NCBI GenBank assembly: GCA_907165065.1
Contig: OU015528.1
Location: forward strand, 34,122,515-34,186,514
Length of the DNA: 64,000 nucleotides
Direction of reading: 5' to 3'
Source: Caprimulgus europaeus
Lineage: Eukaryota; Chordata; Aves; Caprimulgiformes; Caprimulgidae
Under the pieces are notes generated by a model. The model was given only the letters and a program-made list of their open reading frames with translations. It was not told the origin of the DNA and made no database searches. This document shows positions 1-12,393 of this stretch, in pieces. Made by a program: the position numbers and the translations under genes. The stretch's first letter is position 1, and every line of letters starts with the position of its first letter.

Positions 1-360
1 AACACCGTGTGATGAACTGACCCTAACCCCATTCCCTGTCCCCCTGTGCTGGTGGGGGGAGGAGGTGGAAAATCGGGAAAGAGATTAAGCCCGGGAAGAA
101 GGGAGGGATGGGGGAGGTGTTTTAAGATTTGGTTTTACTTCTCATTCTCTGATTTTGATTTGTAATAAAGTAAATTTGTTTTTTCCCCCAAGTCGAGTCT
201 GTTTTGCCCGTGCCAGTAATTGCTGAGTGATCTCTCTCCGTCCTTATCTCCACCCACGAGCTTTTCGTTATAATTTTCTCCCCCTGCCCATTTGAGGAGG
301 GGGAGTGATAGAGTGGGCTTTGGTGGGCATCCGGCCTCTAGCCAGGGTCAACCCACCACA
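1..360 (+). mobile_element. Avian endogenous retrovirus LTR, 3' part (solo or cut by window edge)
   Basis: This is the 3' portion of a retroviral LTR; the 5' part lies off the left edge. It has a polyadenylation signal AATAAA at 164-169, a T/G-rich stretch after it, and ends in CCACCACA at 360, where unique intron sequence begins. The reverse complement matches the right-strand start of the LTR at 25135-26128 over several hundred bases, including the shared blocks GGCAAAACAGACTC and CACAGGGGGACAGGGAATGG (with small differences), so the two are one family. The look is that of avian ERVL-type LTRs as I remember them. It sits in a TPH2 intron in the sense direction, so its poly(A) signal could in principle act on TPH2 transcripts. 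No internal retroviral sequence follows it. Confidence 0.8.
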
Positions 361-1906
361 GAGGTAAATACCTTAATTTACAGGCACTCAACTACATCAT
401 GGCTGTGTGAGGAGAAAGTGACAACGGGGATACAGATGGGCCAAATAAGGGGAGCCTGTTCCTCTCGTCCATTTAGAAGAGGATGCCGGTTAAGACAGAC
501 CATTCTCTATGTTTGTTTTCAAAGCTGTTTAACTGATGGCTGGCTAAAAGCAGCAAACCTTGTGAGAAGGAAAAGATACATGTACTAAAGAAAGTTAATT
601 CCCTGACATTTTAAGATTCCATGCATTAATTTTTCATGTATTTATTTTTGGAGAGAGAGAAGGTGGGAGGAAGAGGTTCTTGTTCCAGTTTTATGTCCTG
701 TTATTTGGAGACTGCACATTGAGAGTTAGTGTGATATTTTCACAGCCTTTCACAGGGATTTAGGAATGAGCATAAGCAAGACTTCGGATAAAAGGTGTGG
801 TGAATACCTTAAGGTTAATACCTTACTCTGCTGCAAGGAATGTCCATGCAGAAAGAAAGCTTAAGAGACACCTTTTGACCTCAGGGATCTGCTCCCTCCC
901 TGTCATTTCTCTATGCTTTTCATGCACATCTTCACTATGGATAGATATTAGGGGACTAAAGAAGATTAAAAGTTCACCTAAATATGCTCTCCTTCCTTAC
1001 CTTGTACTTCTGTACAGAACATTGAGAATGAAAATACCTGTGCTTTAAAAGTTAACATACGTCCAAAAGCTAACACAAGTATTCAAGTGGAAAAGGGAGC
1101 TAGAAAAAGATGGTGTTGGAAAATGTCTCAGTACCTGATGTTCAGTTTTGAAAGCTCTGTATCCTTTCTAGTGGCTTGTGCCAGTCACGTAAAGAGAAAA
1201 GCTAATTGGAAATCTCTGGGTAGCAGCATTTGATGCTTCATCTGCCCATTGTCTGCTCTGTACTTATATATGCCTTTTTATTTAGTTATTTTTTCCTTAC
1301 AGTACTATGTGGGGCATTATTGCTCAAGTGTACGTGACAGAAGGGTAATGCATTTCATCAGCACACAATAAATAGGCATTATTTAATAGGTTTTCAGATA
1401 CATAGTTTCGCTCATAAACTCACTGTCAGGAAAGCGGTATATGATTTTGTCCTGAAAATATAAAGCAGAGATTATATGAATGATTTGGTCAGACTCAATT
1501 CACCCACCAAGACAACAATCAGTTCTGCCAGTTAGGTGACATTTTGGAGACATACATATTTGTAGTTGTACAGATAACTTTTCAGGAAGGGTTATTTGAT
1601 GACTTTCCCATTTCCAGCTGAAGGTTTAGGTCTGTATGCCTACCTGGCAGATGCATTTCTAACCTCCTGTTTATTATTTTAATAATTATTTTTTGGGAAA
1701 AAGTTATTCTAATAAGAAGAGCCTTTTTAAGTAACAAATTATTTATTCTGCTCAGACTGAAAAAACACTGTATGGAAAACAAAGGAGGCTACCAACTAAT
1801 GGGAAACATACAGCACAGTGATATAAAAGTGATATACATGAACAGTTGTATAGATATACAGTAGTATCAAAATACAATTTAACAGACCCTATGGTGTATT
1901 TTGCAG
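361..1906 (+). other. TPH2: TPH2 intron before the penultimate coding exon
   Basis: Unique AT-rich sequence between the LTR and the exon starting at 1907. It ends in a pyrimidine-poor but usable acceptor (TATTTTGCAG, AG at 1905-1906). No exon, RNA gene or further repeat was recognised. By comparison with the human gene this is intron 9; that numbering rests on family knowledge. Confidence 0.75.
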
Positions 1907-2040
1907 CATGCTCTCTCTGACAAGGCCAATGTGAAAATATTCGATCCTAAGACAACTTGTTTGCAAGAATGCCTTATCACTACTTTCCAGGAAGCTTACT
2001 TTGTTTCAGAAAGTTTTGAAGAAGCCAAAGAAAAGATGAG
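1907..2040 (+). CDS. TPH2: Tryptophan hydroxylase 2, penultimate coding exon
   Basis: TPH2 is the neuronal tryptophan 5-monooxygenase, an iron- and tetrahydrobiopterin-dependent enzyme that makes 5-hydroxytryptophan, the rate-limiting step of serotonin synthesis, in the cytosol of serotonergic neurons. This exon is 134 bases, flanked by TTTTGCAG and GTAAAT, and reads in one frame from [20 protein letters not shown] to EEAKEKM plus two bases of the next codon. It holds the end of the catalytic domain (motifs [20 protein letters not shown]), corresponding to roughly human TPH2 residues 389-432. The exon length of 134 bases agrees with the conserved aromatic amino acid hydroxylase gene structure. 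The catalytic iron ligands lie in upstream exons outside the window. TPH1 is excluded by the sequence of the next exon. Confidence 0.96.
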
Positions 2041-2303
<263 letters not shown>

Positions 2304-2955
2304 TATGTGTGGCACTGTAATTTGCTGTCAGCTGCTTTTTCTTTAGCCAGTCTAGTAACATCACATGATATGGCTAACTTCTCATACCCATCAGTTTTCC
2401 CTTTACAGCTTAGCCTGTGGCTTGCATCATTGTATAGTTCTGATTGTAATGCGCAGACAAGGCAATGCTAATTTGTAAACGCAACATGGAACGTGGCAGA
2501 ATATAATCATCAATTCCACAACACAGTGTCATGTACAAGTACACCATTACAAACTTGCCTGGCAATGGTTTGGTTTACATAAGATGACTCACTTCAATGT
2601 ATGAGAAATGGTGTTGCTGATTTCATTAAGTCTGAGTTTATTTCTTCATAATCTGTTTCCTCCCATAAGAATCCAGAAAAAAAATGATTCACAGCATTTT
2701 CATTTTCTTTGTGAGTGAATCTGTATTACTTTCTATAGCGATAGAAGGCCAATGTTTTGCCCATATATCTGTAACAGAACCGAGTGTCTCTTGTGACTGA
2801 ACAATACACTTTATATACCAGTGCTGAGATCAGGAAGGCTGTGTATCAGTACTAGAAGGTCTGTGGAGATTATAGATTATGAGAACTCACAACTGACGAA
2901 TGTTCAATGTGGCTGAGTAATTGCAACACAATAAAAAAAACAACCAAACAAACAA
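2304..2955 (+). other. TPH2: TPH2 3' untranslated region (proximal form)
   Basis: Non-coding AT-rich sequence after the stop codon, up to about 20 bases past the first AATAAA. The resulting UTR of about 650 bases is similar to that of human TPH2 (from memory, about 750). The 3' boundary is inferred, not seen. A longer form could run to about 3.4 kb using the second signal. Confidence 0.6.
2930..2935 (+). terminator. TPH2: Candidate TPH2 polyadenylation signal, proximal
   Basis: First canonical AATAAA downstream of the stop codon, 627 bases after it, followed by an A-rich run (an A/C run to about 2957) and no obvious GU-rich element. This makes it possible but not ideal. Confidence 0.5.
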
Positions 2956-3411
2956 AACTTTGACAATTCATGTAGAAAGGTAGTTCTAGTTCATGCATGT
3001 GTTACCTGCGGCAGTCCTGAGCATACTTCCTCTGTGAGGGCTATCTGGGAGTAAGAGAGGAAGTGCTTGTGTTAATTCCAGGTTGTTAGATGTGACGATA
3101 AAGCCCTTCTACATCATTGTGTGCTTTCTGCGTTCCATTTTCTTTTGAATGTACTGCTCTTGTATTTCATGCACAATCTGCCTTTCCTCATTGTTCCACA
3201 TTCAACCTTGACATGACCACGCCTGGCTGGGTCTACACTGTATCAGTACCAGCATGTATAAAAGGGTGAATATGGAAGTTGTTATTTAATTATAGCCAAG
3301 ACAATTATCAGTTAATAGATTACTTGGGGAGAGGGAGGGCGGTATGATTAAATCATAGAGACACCCAAGCTGCCTGCCTTGTACCAAATGGATGCAGGTA
3401 GTGTCTGAGTT

Positions 3412-3417
3412 AATAAA
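3412..3417 (+). terminator. TPH2: Candidate TPH2 polyadenylation signal, distal
   Basis: AATAAA followed 30-45 bases later by a GT-rich stretch (GGTCTGTCTGGGG), a better downstream context than the signal at 2930. It would give a 3' UTR of about 1.1 kb. Confidence 0.4.
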
Positions 3418-4798
3418 TTCTAAGTTACCAAGCTCTGGCAGAACTACAAGGTCTGTCTGGGGAGCACAGTACAGATATATTTGAGCCGTCTCTTATCTGG
3501 AAGCCATAATTATGCATGTCTTTCCTTTATCTGGGTTATTCTGTTCTCCTATTAGCCAAGATAATGGAGAGTTGACTGTATTGTATGGACCCTTCTTAAT
3601 GGAAACCATGTGGCTTGTGCAGATCATGTCAGTGTGGATGAAAGCATCGTCGCTTGTCTACATATATGGAAAATAGGTATCTATTGAAGCTGCTCTCCTA
3701 GCTGAAAGAGTCATGGAGATACTCTTAAGTGTTGCTAGCAATTTCAGCATAAAAAGAGCACCACTTGATAGTACCAGTGTATCCTTAAATAAGAGGCAAT
3801 CTATAAGGATAATTTTCACAGGGAAATCTGCCACCTCCTCAGAGATAACTATGAGATAACAGAAAATGCTCTTTTCTCCGGATGGTCCCTGCTGCATTCT
3901 AATGCTGCTATTAGAAGGATGTGGAAAATCTAGTTTTAGATTTAACTGTGACTGCCATTGGTACAAATGAAGAGCTATGGAATTACTCCATGGGGATCAG
4001 CATGCTAGAGGAGTTTTTTAGCTTCCTGATATTAGTGATGACTCTGTTAGCTAGCACTTATCACAGAAGAATCTCCAGCAACCTTGGCATGGAAGTTTCT
4101 CACTCTTTCTTCCCATTGAATCTGATGAACCTCTCATAACCCTTTCTGGAGAAAATGGACTGTACTGAGATTTGCGTTAACTGGTCTGAAAAAAATCATT
4201 GTGCAAGTAATAGTAGATCTTAATCAGGTCAAGAACTGACAAAATACTGTTGCTAAGGAAAATAAAGCCACGATGAGTAGCAAAGATCCAAAGCTTACAA
4301 AGTTACTGAGGCTTTCCCTTGAATCAGAATTAGGCAAACTTTAAGTACTTATAATATCTGGATTTATTATTTTCTGAATAGCTTAGAATAAGGATTCCAC
4401 AGCAGTAAAACAATAGAAGCATATCTTTGTTTGTTTTGTGCTGTTAGCAAGTAAATCTTATTATGGATTAGGGAGAAACCCTTGAAATCCAATAGTCATT
4501 TTAGGACTAATGATGGCAAGGAAGCTGTCTACAATGAAGATATAATGTCAATGAAACAGAACATTGTCAAAGGATAATGGACTCCTGCTGCTAGATATAT
4601 ACTTAATCCAATGATTTTATTTCTATTATACAACATGATTAAAAATAAATTAAATATAATGGGCTAAGGAATAATAGTGATTTAGAGAAGCAATTGCTCA
4701 TTGTTCTTACATAGCAAAGCTGCATTCCTACAGACAACAGAGCAAACTGGCTTTGGGCTTCAGCCAGTGAGGAGCCAGGACTGGGAAGGAATGCTTTA

Positions 4799-4820
4799 AA
4801 AAGTGCACTATTGCACTTTT
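4799..4820. repeat. Perfect short inverted repeat (hairpin)
   Basis: Arms AAAAGTGCA (4799-4807) and TGCACTTTT (4812-4820) with a four-base loop CTAT. The stem is too short for a miRNA precursor by itself. Confidence 0.85.
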
Positions 4821-5663
4821 ATGAATCAAATAGTTCCAGCTTAGCTGAAATTCTTCTCTGTGGTTTTTATTAGCAAATTAAGATCAGCCATGCAGCAGTC
4901 TCCTTGGATGACAAGCTCATTTAGGCATAACGAGGGAATTATTGGCAGTTATCAAATTACACTAACGTTTTATTTCAAATAGGCCATATTTATCTAAGGT
5001 GCTTGTTTAGCTTTAGTGAGCTGGACTCTGGAAATTGGACTTCTGGCTTAGACTCATTTATTTACTGTGTAATTCTGAACTGATGCTTTATGGGTCTCAG
5101 ATATATGCACTTGCTTTGCCCGCGCAGAGTAAATGGGCCCAAGCTTAATGAATGTAAAGCATTGCAGAGTTTACTACCATGCAAAGTCTACAATGAAAAA
5201 CAACACTCTGAAACATTGCAGCAAATACAAATACCAAGTTTCATTTGCAAACCAAGATATGGTTCATGCATTTCATTTCATTTGTTTGGTAGAGGGGATG
5301 GAGTGGGGAAGGTGTTAACACAATATATTGCATTTTCCCTCTCTGATCTTCAAGACCCATTTAGAAGACTGTTTTAAGTTTAGCCCTTCAGTACAATTTA
5401 ATGAAACAAGGTGTATCTTCCTTTCTTCTTGTTATTATATCCTCATGTGATGGAGAAAATTCCAGAAATTTACTGTACTGTAATGTATATTTACTAATGC
5501 ACTGCAATGGATTACAGAAAGTTTCATATCTTTGGAAAGATAGCCTGGCTCAGAGAGCTAAAGCTGCTGAAGGCTTTCACCTACAGCCTGCTGGTACAAA
5601 TCCAGCCCAGTCAGCAGTTACTGAAAGCTATCGCCAGCTACCAGCAGCCTGACTTCTGTGTGA

Positions 5664-5830
5664 TGAACTGGGAAGCTGGGATTGCTTAGTTTGGAGTAGA
5701 GGAGACTGAGGGGAGACGAGATAACTGTTTTCAAACACATAGAAATAGCTGCAAAATGGAAGGGACAAACTGTTCTCTGGCCTCAAGAACTAATGGACTT
5801 AAGCTGCAGGAAAGGAGCATCAAGTTACGT
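5664..5830 (+). mobile_element. CR1 LINE fragment, old copy
   Basis: Similar to the C-terminal RT / end-of-ORF2 part of CR1 in the plus direction: a block like 'GAACTGGG...TTTAGTTTGGAGTAGAGGAGACTGAGGGGAGACGAGATAACTGTTTTCAAA', then GACAAACTGTTCTC and a TAATGGACTTAAGCTGCAG block. It lacks the 3' tail, and both ends fade out, which suggests an older subfamily. Confidence 0.72.
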
Positions 5831-8800
5831 AACAGTGAAACATGGGAGACAGATTGCCAAGGGAGACAGCAGAGCCTCTGTCACTTTTTAAGAGAACAAG
5901 TTAGGCTGCTATCTCTCAGGAATGATGTTAGCACAGTCGATCCTGTGAAGTCCCTCAGAGCAATTGCCTGGGAAAGGCTTCAGCTTGCTCACAAAAGCAG
6001 TAATGGTCAACAGCCACCGTTGCAGAGCATTTGTACATCACCTGCACCTCTACCTCCTCCTTCAGTCCTTGACCAACCCTAAAGAGTGGTTCTTCATCTT
6101 TCCATCTTCCCTTAGGGAGTGAACAAGATCCATAGTCTGAGTGTAGCCTTAAATTCTGACTATGGTGCTCTGTTTTAAGTTCATGGGCCATTTGAGAGAG
6201 CTCTGTGTGCATTACCTGCTAGTTACAGCTGCTCAGAAGCACAAAGCTGATAGTGAGCAACCAGCATTTGTCCTTATTGTAAACAAGGTTTAAAGGTGCA
6301 CAAGTTTATAAACAAAATAAACATGCATATTTTGTTCCATCTGTGCCTGCATTTGGGCTGTCAGGAAGAGTGTGCTCCCTTGAACAATCTTGAGAACCTG
6401 CAGCTCTTCCAAGCTCCTGAGCCTGAGCACATTAGCCACGCATCAGCCTTGTGTCTTGGTGAAATCTGGGCACAGAGCAGCCTGTTCTCCCTAGCACCCC
6501 TGGTTTCCAAGGGAAAGAAGCCCACTGGTGTAGTCCAGAAGGGAGCTTTGGTTCAGATCCTTGACGTAGCTAGCCAGGCAACTTGGGGACCACACCTGCT
6601 GCTCAGCCTGGTGTCACATTAAGGGCCAGGTGAGGATCAATTCAATATTCTTCCATTCAGGAAATCAGCTTTCCACCCAACCTGGAAAATTCTCTTCTTG
6701 TTTCAGCAGGACATTCTATGCCTTTTTAGAAATGTGGCAGCTTCCCTTCTATCTCAGTAGGAAACGTTATATTTCCAAATAATTTGTGAAGGGAGTAATT
6801 CTGGTATTGCTATAATGGCTATGCTCTGTGCTAACAATCCCTCCAACTCTGGAGATGTTTCACAGACAAATTCTTGCTTTCTTAGTTAGGAATATAGGTC
6901 AACGGCAACAGATTCTTCTTCTGGGCTTCAAAGTATGTTTGGGACACGGAGCTAAGAGAGATTCTGGTTATACTAGCAAATATTTATTAGTAGTGAGTCT
7001 CTACAGTTGACATAGCGAAGGCCACAGGGATGTCCTTAGCATCCTTACTGGCAGTTACCTGTAACTTAACTGAGCTTGGAGGCTAAATAATGTCCTCCTC
7101 AGTTTAAATACTCCATGAAACCTCTGTTGTTTCATTTTGTAACTAGCCGTAGAGAAAGGGTAAGTCAACACAAAATAATGAGAATTCAATGTTGTCTTTT
7201 CAAAACATTTTGCAACAACTACATTGAGTTTAAAAAGGCTCTCCAATACCTGAGACTTAGAATTCATATTTCTTTGCCAACAGCTGAGATGTTAAGATAA
7301 GACTAAAAGTAAGTGCTGGCGTCTTCTTGGGATTTGGCCTAGAGCTGACTATTCACATGGAATAAATGTGAAATGGGTTATAGAGTCACACATTTTAAAA
7401 TGTGAGTGGGTGATGGATATTCAGGTGGACTTTTTAAAATGTAGTCAGAAATTTCAAATGTTCAGGAAAAATAATGGAGAAGAAGCTGCTGTTGCCACAC
7501 TCCACCTTTGGAGGAAAAGAGGTGAGTTTGCAAAGCAGCAGGAGGTAGATTTCAATCCCTGTGAAACGGGCACACGACCTGAAACACCACCCAGATGCGC
7601 CTACATTGCAGGCTTCTGCATGAGCTTCAGCGTGAATACAGTTCTGATAACAGAGCAGCAATAAAGCATTCCAGAGCCAAACAGCCCTGCTTTCCCGCAG
7701 GGGACAGAGTGGCTGATTTGAGACCAGCATGGCACAAATAAAATAACTTTTATTTCCTTTTAAGTCAGTTTTGTTTTCTCTTTCTTTTGCAAAATACCTT
7801 TTGAAATGTGTTACTATTCTATTTTTTGTGTCAGGATTATGAAGAGATATGATAATTATGGAACAGTTGATGTTCTTAGCACTTTCTGCCTCGAGCCTTT
7901 GTTGTTGCCACCAAACTCCCTACCCAGCCTTGCTACTTTACATGAAAGGAGAGTAATACTGAAGATGTGATGCTGTCATTTCCCAAGGCTTGAAAACTGA
8001 TGGGTACACCTAAAATACTACCCTTCCTCACCATCCCTCCTTGTAGTGAATTGCTAACCTCAGAGTTGTGAATAAGGCCAGTTAATGGTAAACGAGTTTA
8101 AGGTTATGCACACGGTGGATTTGCCACTCTAGCAGAGTGGAGGATCAGTTTGATTGAATTCCCTTTTAAAGATTACACCTGATAGATCACTTGCAGGTAA
8201 GGTTATGAAAAAGCAAGCATCTTGCATCATGTGGGAACCGGTGAGTCAAAATCTCAAGTGCTGCAAAAACAGCGCATGTTCCAAGAGACATTTTTGTGCC
8301 GGTGCCTGTCAGTTCAATTAGAAGTAGCTCAAAATAGATTTCATAGTTGCTGGACTGAAAGGCTACATTTTACCCGCAGGTCTTAATCCAGCACTGTTTT
8401 CTGAGATAGATCTGTGTCTGCCAAAACAGTAGCTAGAACTGTAAGTCAGGCACACAGGGTCTGCTCCTTATTTCATTTGCAGGCATTCTTTTAAAAGCCT
8501 CTTTTGCGATGTTAGCTCTGGAATAAAAATGCAGTGCGCAGAAGATGCAGAGGCAACAAGGTCTGATCTTTTCTCAGATCTCATTGCTTCCTCCCAGTGT
8601 TGGTCAGCACAGTTCATGCAGCCAAAGGAAGACTCTTGGCCCGTGCTAATTGACAGGGCAGAAGTTAAGGAGCCACCTGAGTCACAGAGAAGAGCTCTCG
8701 CTCCTAGCTCCTCCTGTGGCCTCAAATGACCACTCTTTGTCTTCTGTGACGTTTTTTTTACAGAGCATTTTCTTAGGCTTTGTGAGTGTCTGTGTAGCAG

Positions 8801-10904
8801 GATCAATTAATGTATTCTGTCATATGTGCACAAAAGGTAGTAAAGAGAAGTTGAGAAGTGCCAAGAGTTTTATTTCATAGCTCTCCTTTCAAATCTTCCC
8901 CTCCCATATGTGGCTTCTGCTTGGAATAAATGCGCAGTAGGGACCCACCAGCACCGTCCGTGTAAATACTGAGCATAGATGATCAAGTCATCCTCCCCTG
9001 GCCCTCCCCTTGCAGTCATCCTGCAGAAACTGTGCAAGTGGTCATTCTCAGCTGTCCAGTGTAGTCCCTGTCTTCTCTAAGGTCAGCAATAGCGAACTGT
9101 GGATCTGAAGGGCTGCGTGATACCTTGCTGCTGTCCACACCCAGGGTTGTTTCCCCGCAGGACAGGGCCGTGCAAGCGGCAGGCAGCCTGGTGCAGGTCT
9201 CGGGATGATACAGCCTGGTAGCACACAGTTCTGCTTGAGATGCTAAGCCCCATCTCATTGCTGGAGTGAAGCCCTCTAGGATAGTCAGGGCTCAGTGGTA
9301 CCAATACAATCTTTTTGCCCCATTTCAGAGGCAGAATTGCTTTAACTAGCTTGCTTAGAAAGCCTAACACTTGGGACTATTAAAAATGTCAACAGCTCCC
9401 CCAGACTTACAAATATAAGGAAAGGGTGTGGGAACCGTGTGATACCTGTATTGATTTTCTTATCACAATGTCAGCACAAAATCTGGCATACAAAAACACA
9501 TGGGGTTCATGTGAATTCAGTTTTGATGTGCCATCTCTCAAAAAGCTGAGGAGGATCAAAAGAGGGGCTGTTTGCAGCTGCGTAGGCACAGGGGCCTTTA
9601 TATAATTCTCTGTGTTTCCCTACCATTACTTTATTTCCAAAGGAAAGAAAGAACACTGTATGAATGCTATGCAAAAGCTGTTGAATTTTCACCGAACGAT
9701 AGCTGGGTATGTCAAGAGTTGGGAATGAAAATGTGGTTAGAGGGAGTGAATTAAATCTCAAATGTAATGCCTCTGATTTGCAGAAGGGAAAGGGGAAGTG
9801 CTAAGTGAATACAGGAAATTGTAGCATTATGCGTTGTGAGAGCAATTCTTTTCATCCTTGTAGCTAATGGACTGAACAGAAAGTGAACAATTTGTTTCAT
9901 ACAGTGATTCACCAACACTCTGACAGGGTTCCCAATTCTGAGCTCAGTTTCATATTCAGCTCCCTCTTTACTAGTGAAATAGTACAATTATCTGTCTACC
10001 TCTTACATTTTATAAACAGGCAAGGCTGCAGTATCTGAAAAGAATAAAAATAACTGTATAAATCCTGGTTGTTTAAGGCTGGAGGGAAGGGAAATGAAGC
10101 AAGTGTTACCTTTCCAGCGGTCTATTGGAACAGTCCTCTAAAAGTGAAGTTAAATTCCCTGGGAAAATAGGTCCAAAAAGAAAAAATGCCAATGGAACTC
10201 AGATTTCTATTTTTATTTAGTGTTTTCCCCATCCAGGCTTGTGAAAGGAAGTCACAAAACATTTCCTGTTTGATTCCACTTGTCAAATTCTCTATAGTAA
10301 AGTAGCCAGAACTGTTACACCTGAATTGGTCCCATAAAGCTCTGGTGAAAACGGGATGCTTCTCCCAGAGGCATTTGGTAGATGTGTTAAGATGCTTTAC
10401 AAGACAGGATGACATTTTTCTGCCTTTAACCCCAGTTTTATTGAGAATAGAAATCACTTGGACTATAAGGAGTTTCAGTTTTTAATCTGGAAGTGTTTGT
10501 GAGCCGGCCCTGGCTGCATACATGTCTTCCTTACTCATGAGATCAGAGCGTTTGAATGACAGAAAATCTAGTAGCAACCTTCCAGAAGAGTGTAATTAGT
10601 TGCTTGTTAATATTGACTGTTTATGATACATTAGTGCATATCAGAGCTATTGGGAAGGAGACTCTGGACAAATATATTGTAAAAGGGCAATCCCTGTGCC
10701 AAAGTATAAATTCAGTAGAGCTTTTAAAATCCGGTGAGGGTCAACAAGTTGGGTGGAAAAAGGTGATGATTATAAAGATGGCTATGAAAGCTAGTAACAG
10801 TAGCAGCCTGCATAGTTGAGGATTAGAAATCTTACTTCAAATTACATAGCTAAAATATAAAAAGATCAGAAGTCAGTAGCAGTACTTGTTGCAGCCCTTT
10901 CTAC
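5831..10904. other. Intergenic, unique sequence
   Basis: About 5 kb between two CR1 elements. I recognise no exon, RNA gene or transposon. The longest open frames (about 110 codons) overlap each other on both strands and carry no motif, as expected by chance. There is a small perfect hairpin at 8124-8140 (CCACTCT / AGAGTGG). Confidence 0.55.
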
Positions 10905-10911
10905 TAGATGG

Positions 10912-11085
10912 TGATGTGACTGGCTCCAGGACTGGTGCTACAGGCAGGGCTTTGGGTTCTTTGATAACGGCTGGTTTCATAGGACACCAGTCCAGACAGT
11001 GATGTGTGGGGAAGGCCTATCCCGCAGGGGCAAAAGGAGGCTGGGGCAGGAATTAGCAGCGCTCATTTGGAGAACTTTAAACTAG
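10912..11085 (+). pseudogene. CR1 ORF1, C-terminal esterase-domain remnant
   Basis: Read in frame, the 46 codons 10948-11085 give GFGFFDNGWFHRT, a short run, then RRGKRRLGQELAALIWRTLN and a TAG stop. This matches the end of the SGNH-type esterase domain found in CR1 ORF1, whose typical end runs GFGFYDNG... DGIHLT..GK...LA.LV.RALN. The catalytic Asp-x-x-His block (DGIHL) is not recognisable here; the equivalent place reads MCGEGLS. A stop codon lies in frame just upstream at 10912-10914, which fits 5' truncation of the element. Confidence 0.7.
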
Positions 11086-12296
11086 ATTGGAAGGGGGAAG
11101 GGGTTACAGTTGGGCTCGTGCCAGTGAGGCAGCACTCAAGAATTGATGAAGGCCGGGAGGCCTCCCACCCCCCTAGGCTGAAACTGGTGCACTTGGCTCC
11201 CTCCCTGCAATGCCCATACACCAATGCACGCAGCGTGGGGAATAAACAGGAGGAGTTAGAAACCCGTGTTCGGTCAGGGGATTATGATCTGGTGGCAATT
11301 ACAGAGACATGGTGGGACAGCTCACATGACTGGAATGTGGCCATGGATGACTCTGTTCTTCTCAGGAAAGACAGGCCAGCAAGGCGAGGTGGTGGAGTTG
11401 CTCTTTATGTGAGAGAGCAACTGCAGTGTATTGAGATCTGTCCAGGGGCGGATGAGGAGCGAGTTGAGAGCCTGTGGGTAAAAATCAAGGGGCAGGCTGG
11501 TAGGGTTGATACCGTTGTGGGTGTCTATTACAGGCCACCAGATCAGGGTGAAGAAATTGACGGGGCCTTCTACAGGCAGCTGAGAGCAGCCTCGCTATCA
11601 CAGGCCCTGGTTGTTGTGGAGGATTTTAACTACCCTGATGTTTGCTGGAGGGACCACTCAGCCACCCACCCACAATCCAGGAGGTTCCTCCAGTGCATTG
11701 ATGATAACTTCCTGATGCAAATGGTGGATGAACCAACCAGGAGGGGAGTGACGCTGGATTTCATCCTCACTAACAAGGAGGGTCTGGTTGAAGCGGGAAA
11801 GGTTGAGGACTGCCTGGGCTGCAGTGACCATGAGATGGTGAAGTTCAGGATCTCATGTGGCATAAGCAGAATTCCAAGCAGAATTGCAACCCTGGACTTC
11901 AGGAGGGCCAACTTTGGCCTTTTCAAGCAATTGTTAGGGGAAATCCCATGGGAAAGGGTACTTGAAGGCAAAGGGGCCCAAGATAGCTGGTTAGCATTCA
12001 GGGACTGCTTCTTCCAAGCTCAGTGCTTCTTCCAAGCACAACAAGATCAGAGCATCCCGATATGTAGGAAGCCAAGGAAGGGAGGCAGGAGACCTGCTTG
12101 GTTAAACAGGGACCTGCTGGGCATACTCAAGTGGAAGAGGAGAGTTTACAGATTGTGGAAGGAGGGACTGGCCACTTGGGAAGAATATAAGGCTGCTGTC
12201 AGAGGATGTAGGGAGGCAACTAGGAAAGCGAAGGCCTCCTTAGAATTAAACCTTGCCAGAGGGGTCAAGGGCAACAGGAAGAGCTTCTTCAAATAA
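11004..12296 (+). pseudogene. CR1 ORF2, endonuclease part (open to a nonsense codon)
   Basis: This is 430 codons open to a TAA at 12294-12296. The apurinic-type endonuclease domain starts near residue 70 (CPYTNARSVGNKQEELE). Its active-site blocks are visible: TETWW with Glu at residue 101, GGGVALYVR, VVGVYYRPPDQ, EDFNYPD (normally GDFN; the Asp is kept), and SDHEMVKF with the terminal Asp-His pair. After the stop the same frame continues with residues usual for CR1 (NVGPLMNEVGALVTEDTEKA), so the stop replaces one codon, most simply TAC to TAA in the FFKY block. The ATG at 11004 is within the ORF1-ORF2 overlap; the real start of ORF2 is not certain. Confidence 0.9.
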
Positions 12297-12393
12297 ATGT
12301 CAGATAAAACTAACACTAGAGGCAATGTAGGCCCACTGATGAATGAGGTGGGTGCCCTGGTGACAGAGGATACAGAGAAGGCTGAGTTACTGA

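Larger units (their letters stand above)
2956..5663. other. Intergenic, AT-rich unique sequence
   Basis: No coding exon, RNA gene or recognisable transposon was found. Open frames are short and show no domain. It holds the distal poly(A) candidate at 3412 and a perfect 9-base-arm hairpin at 4799-4820. Confidence 0.6.

Noticed and set aside
11630-11971. Minus-strand open frames within the long CR1
   Set aside because: Antisense shadows of CR1 ORF2.
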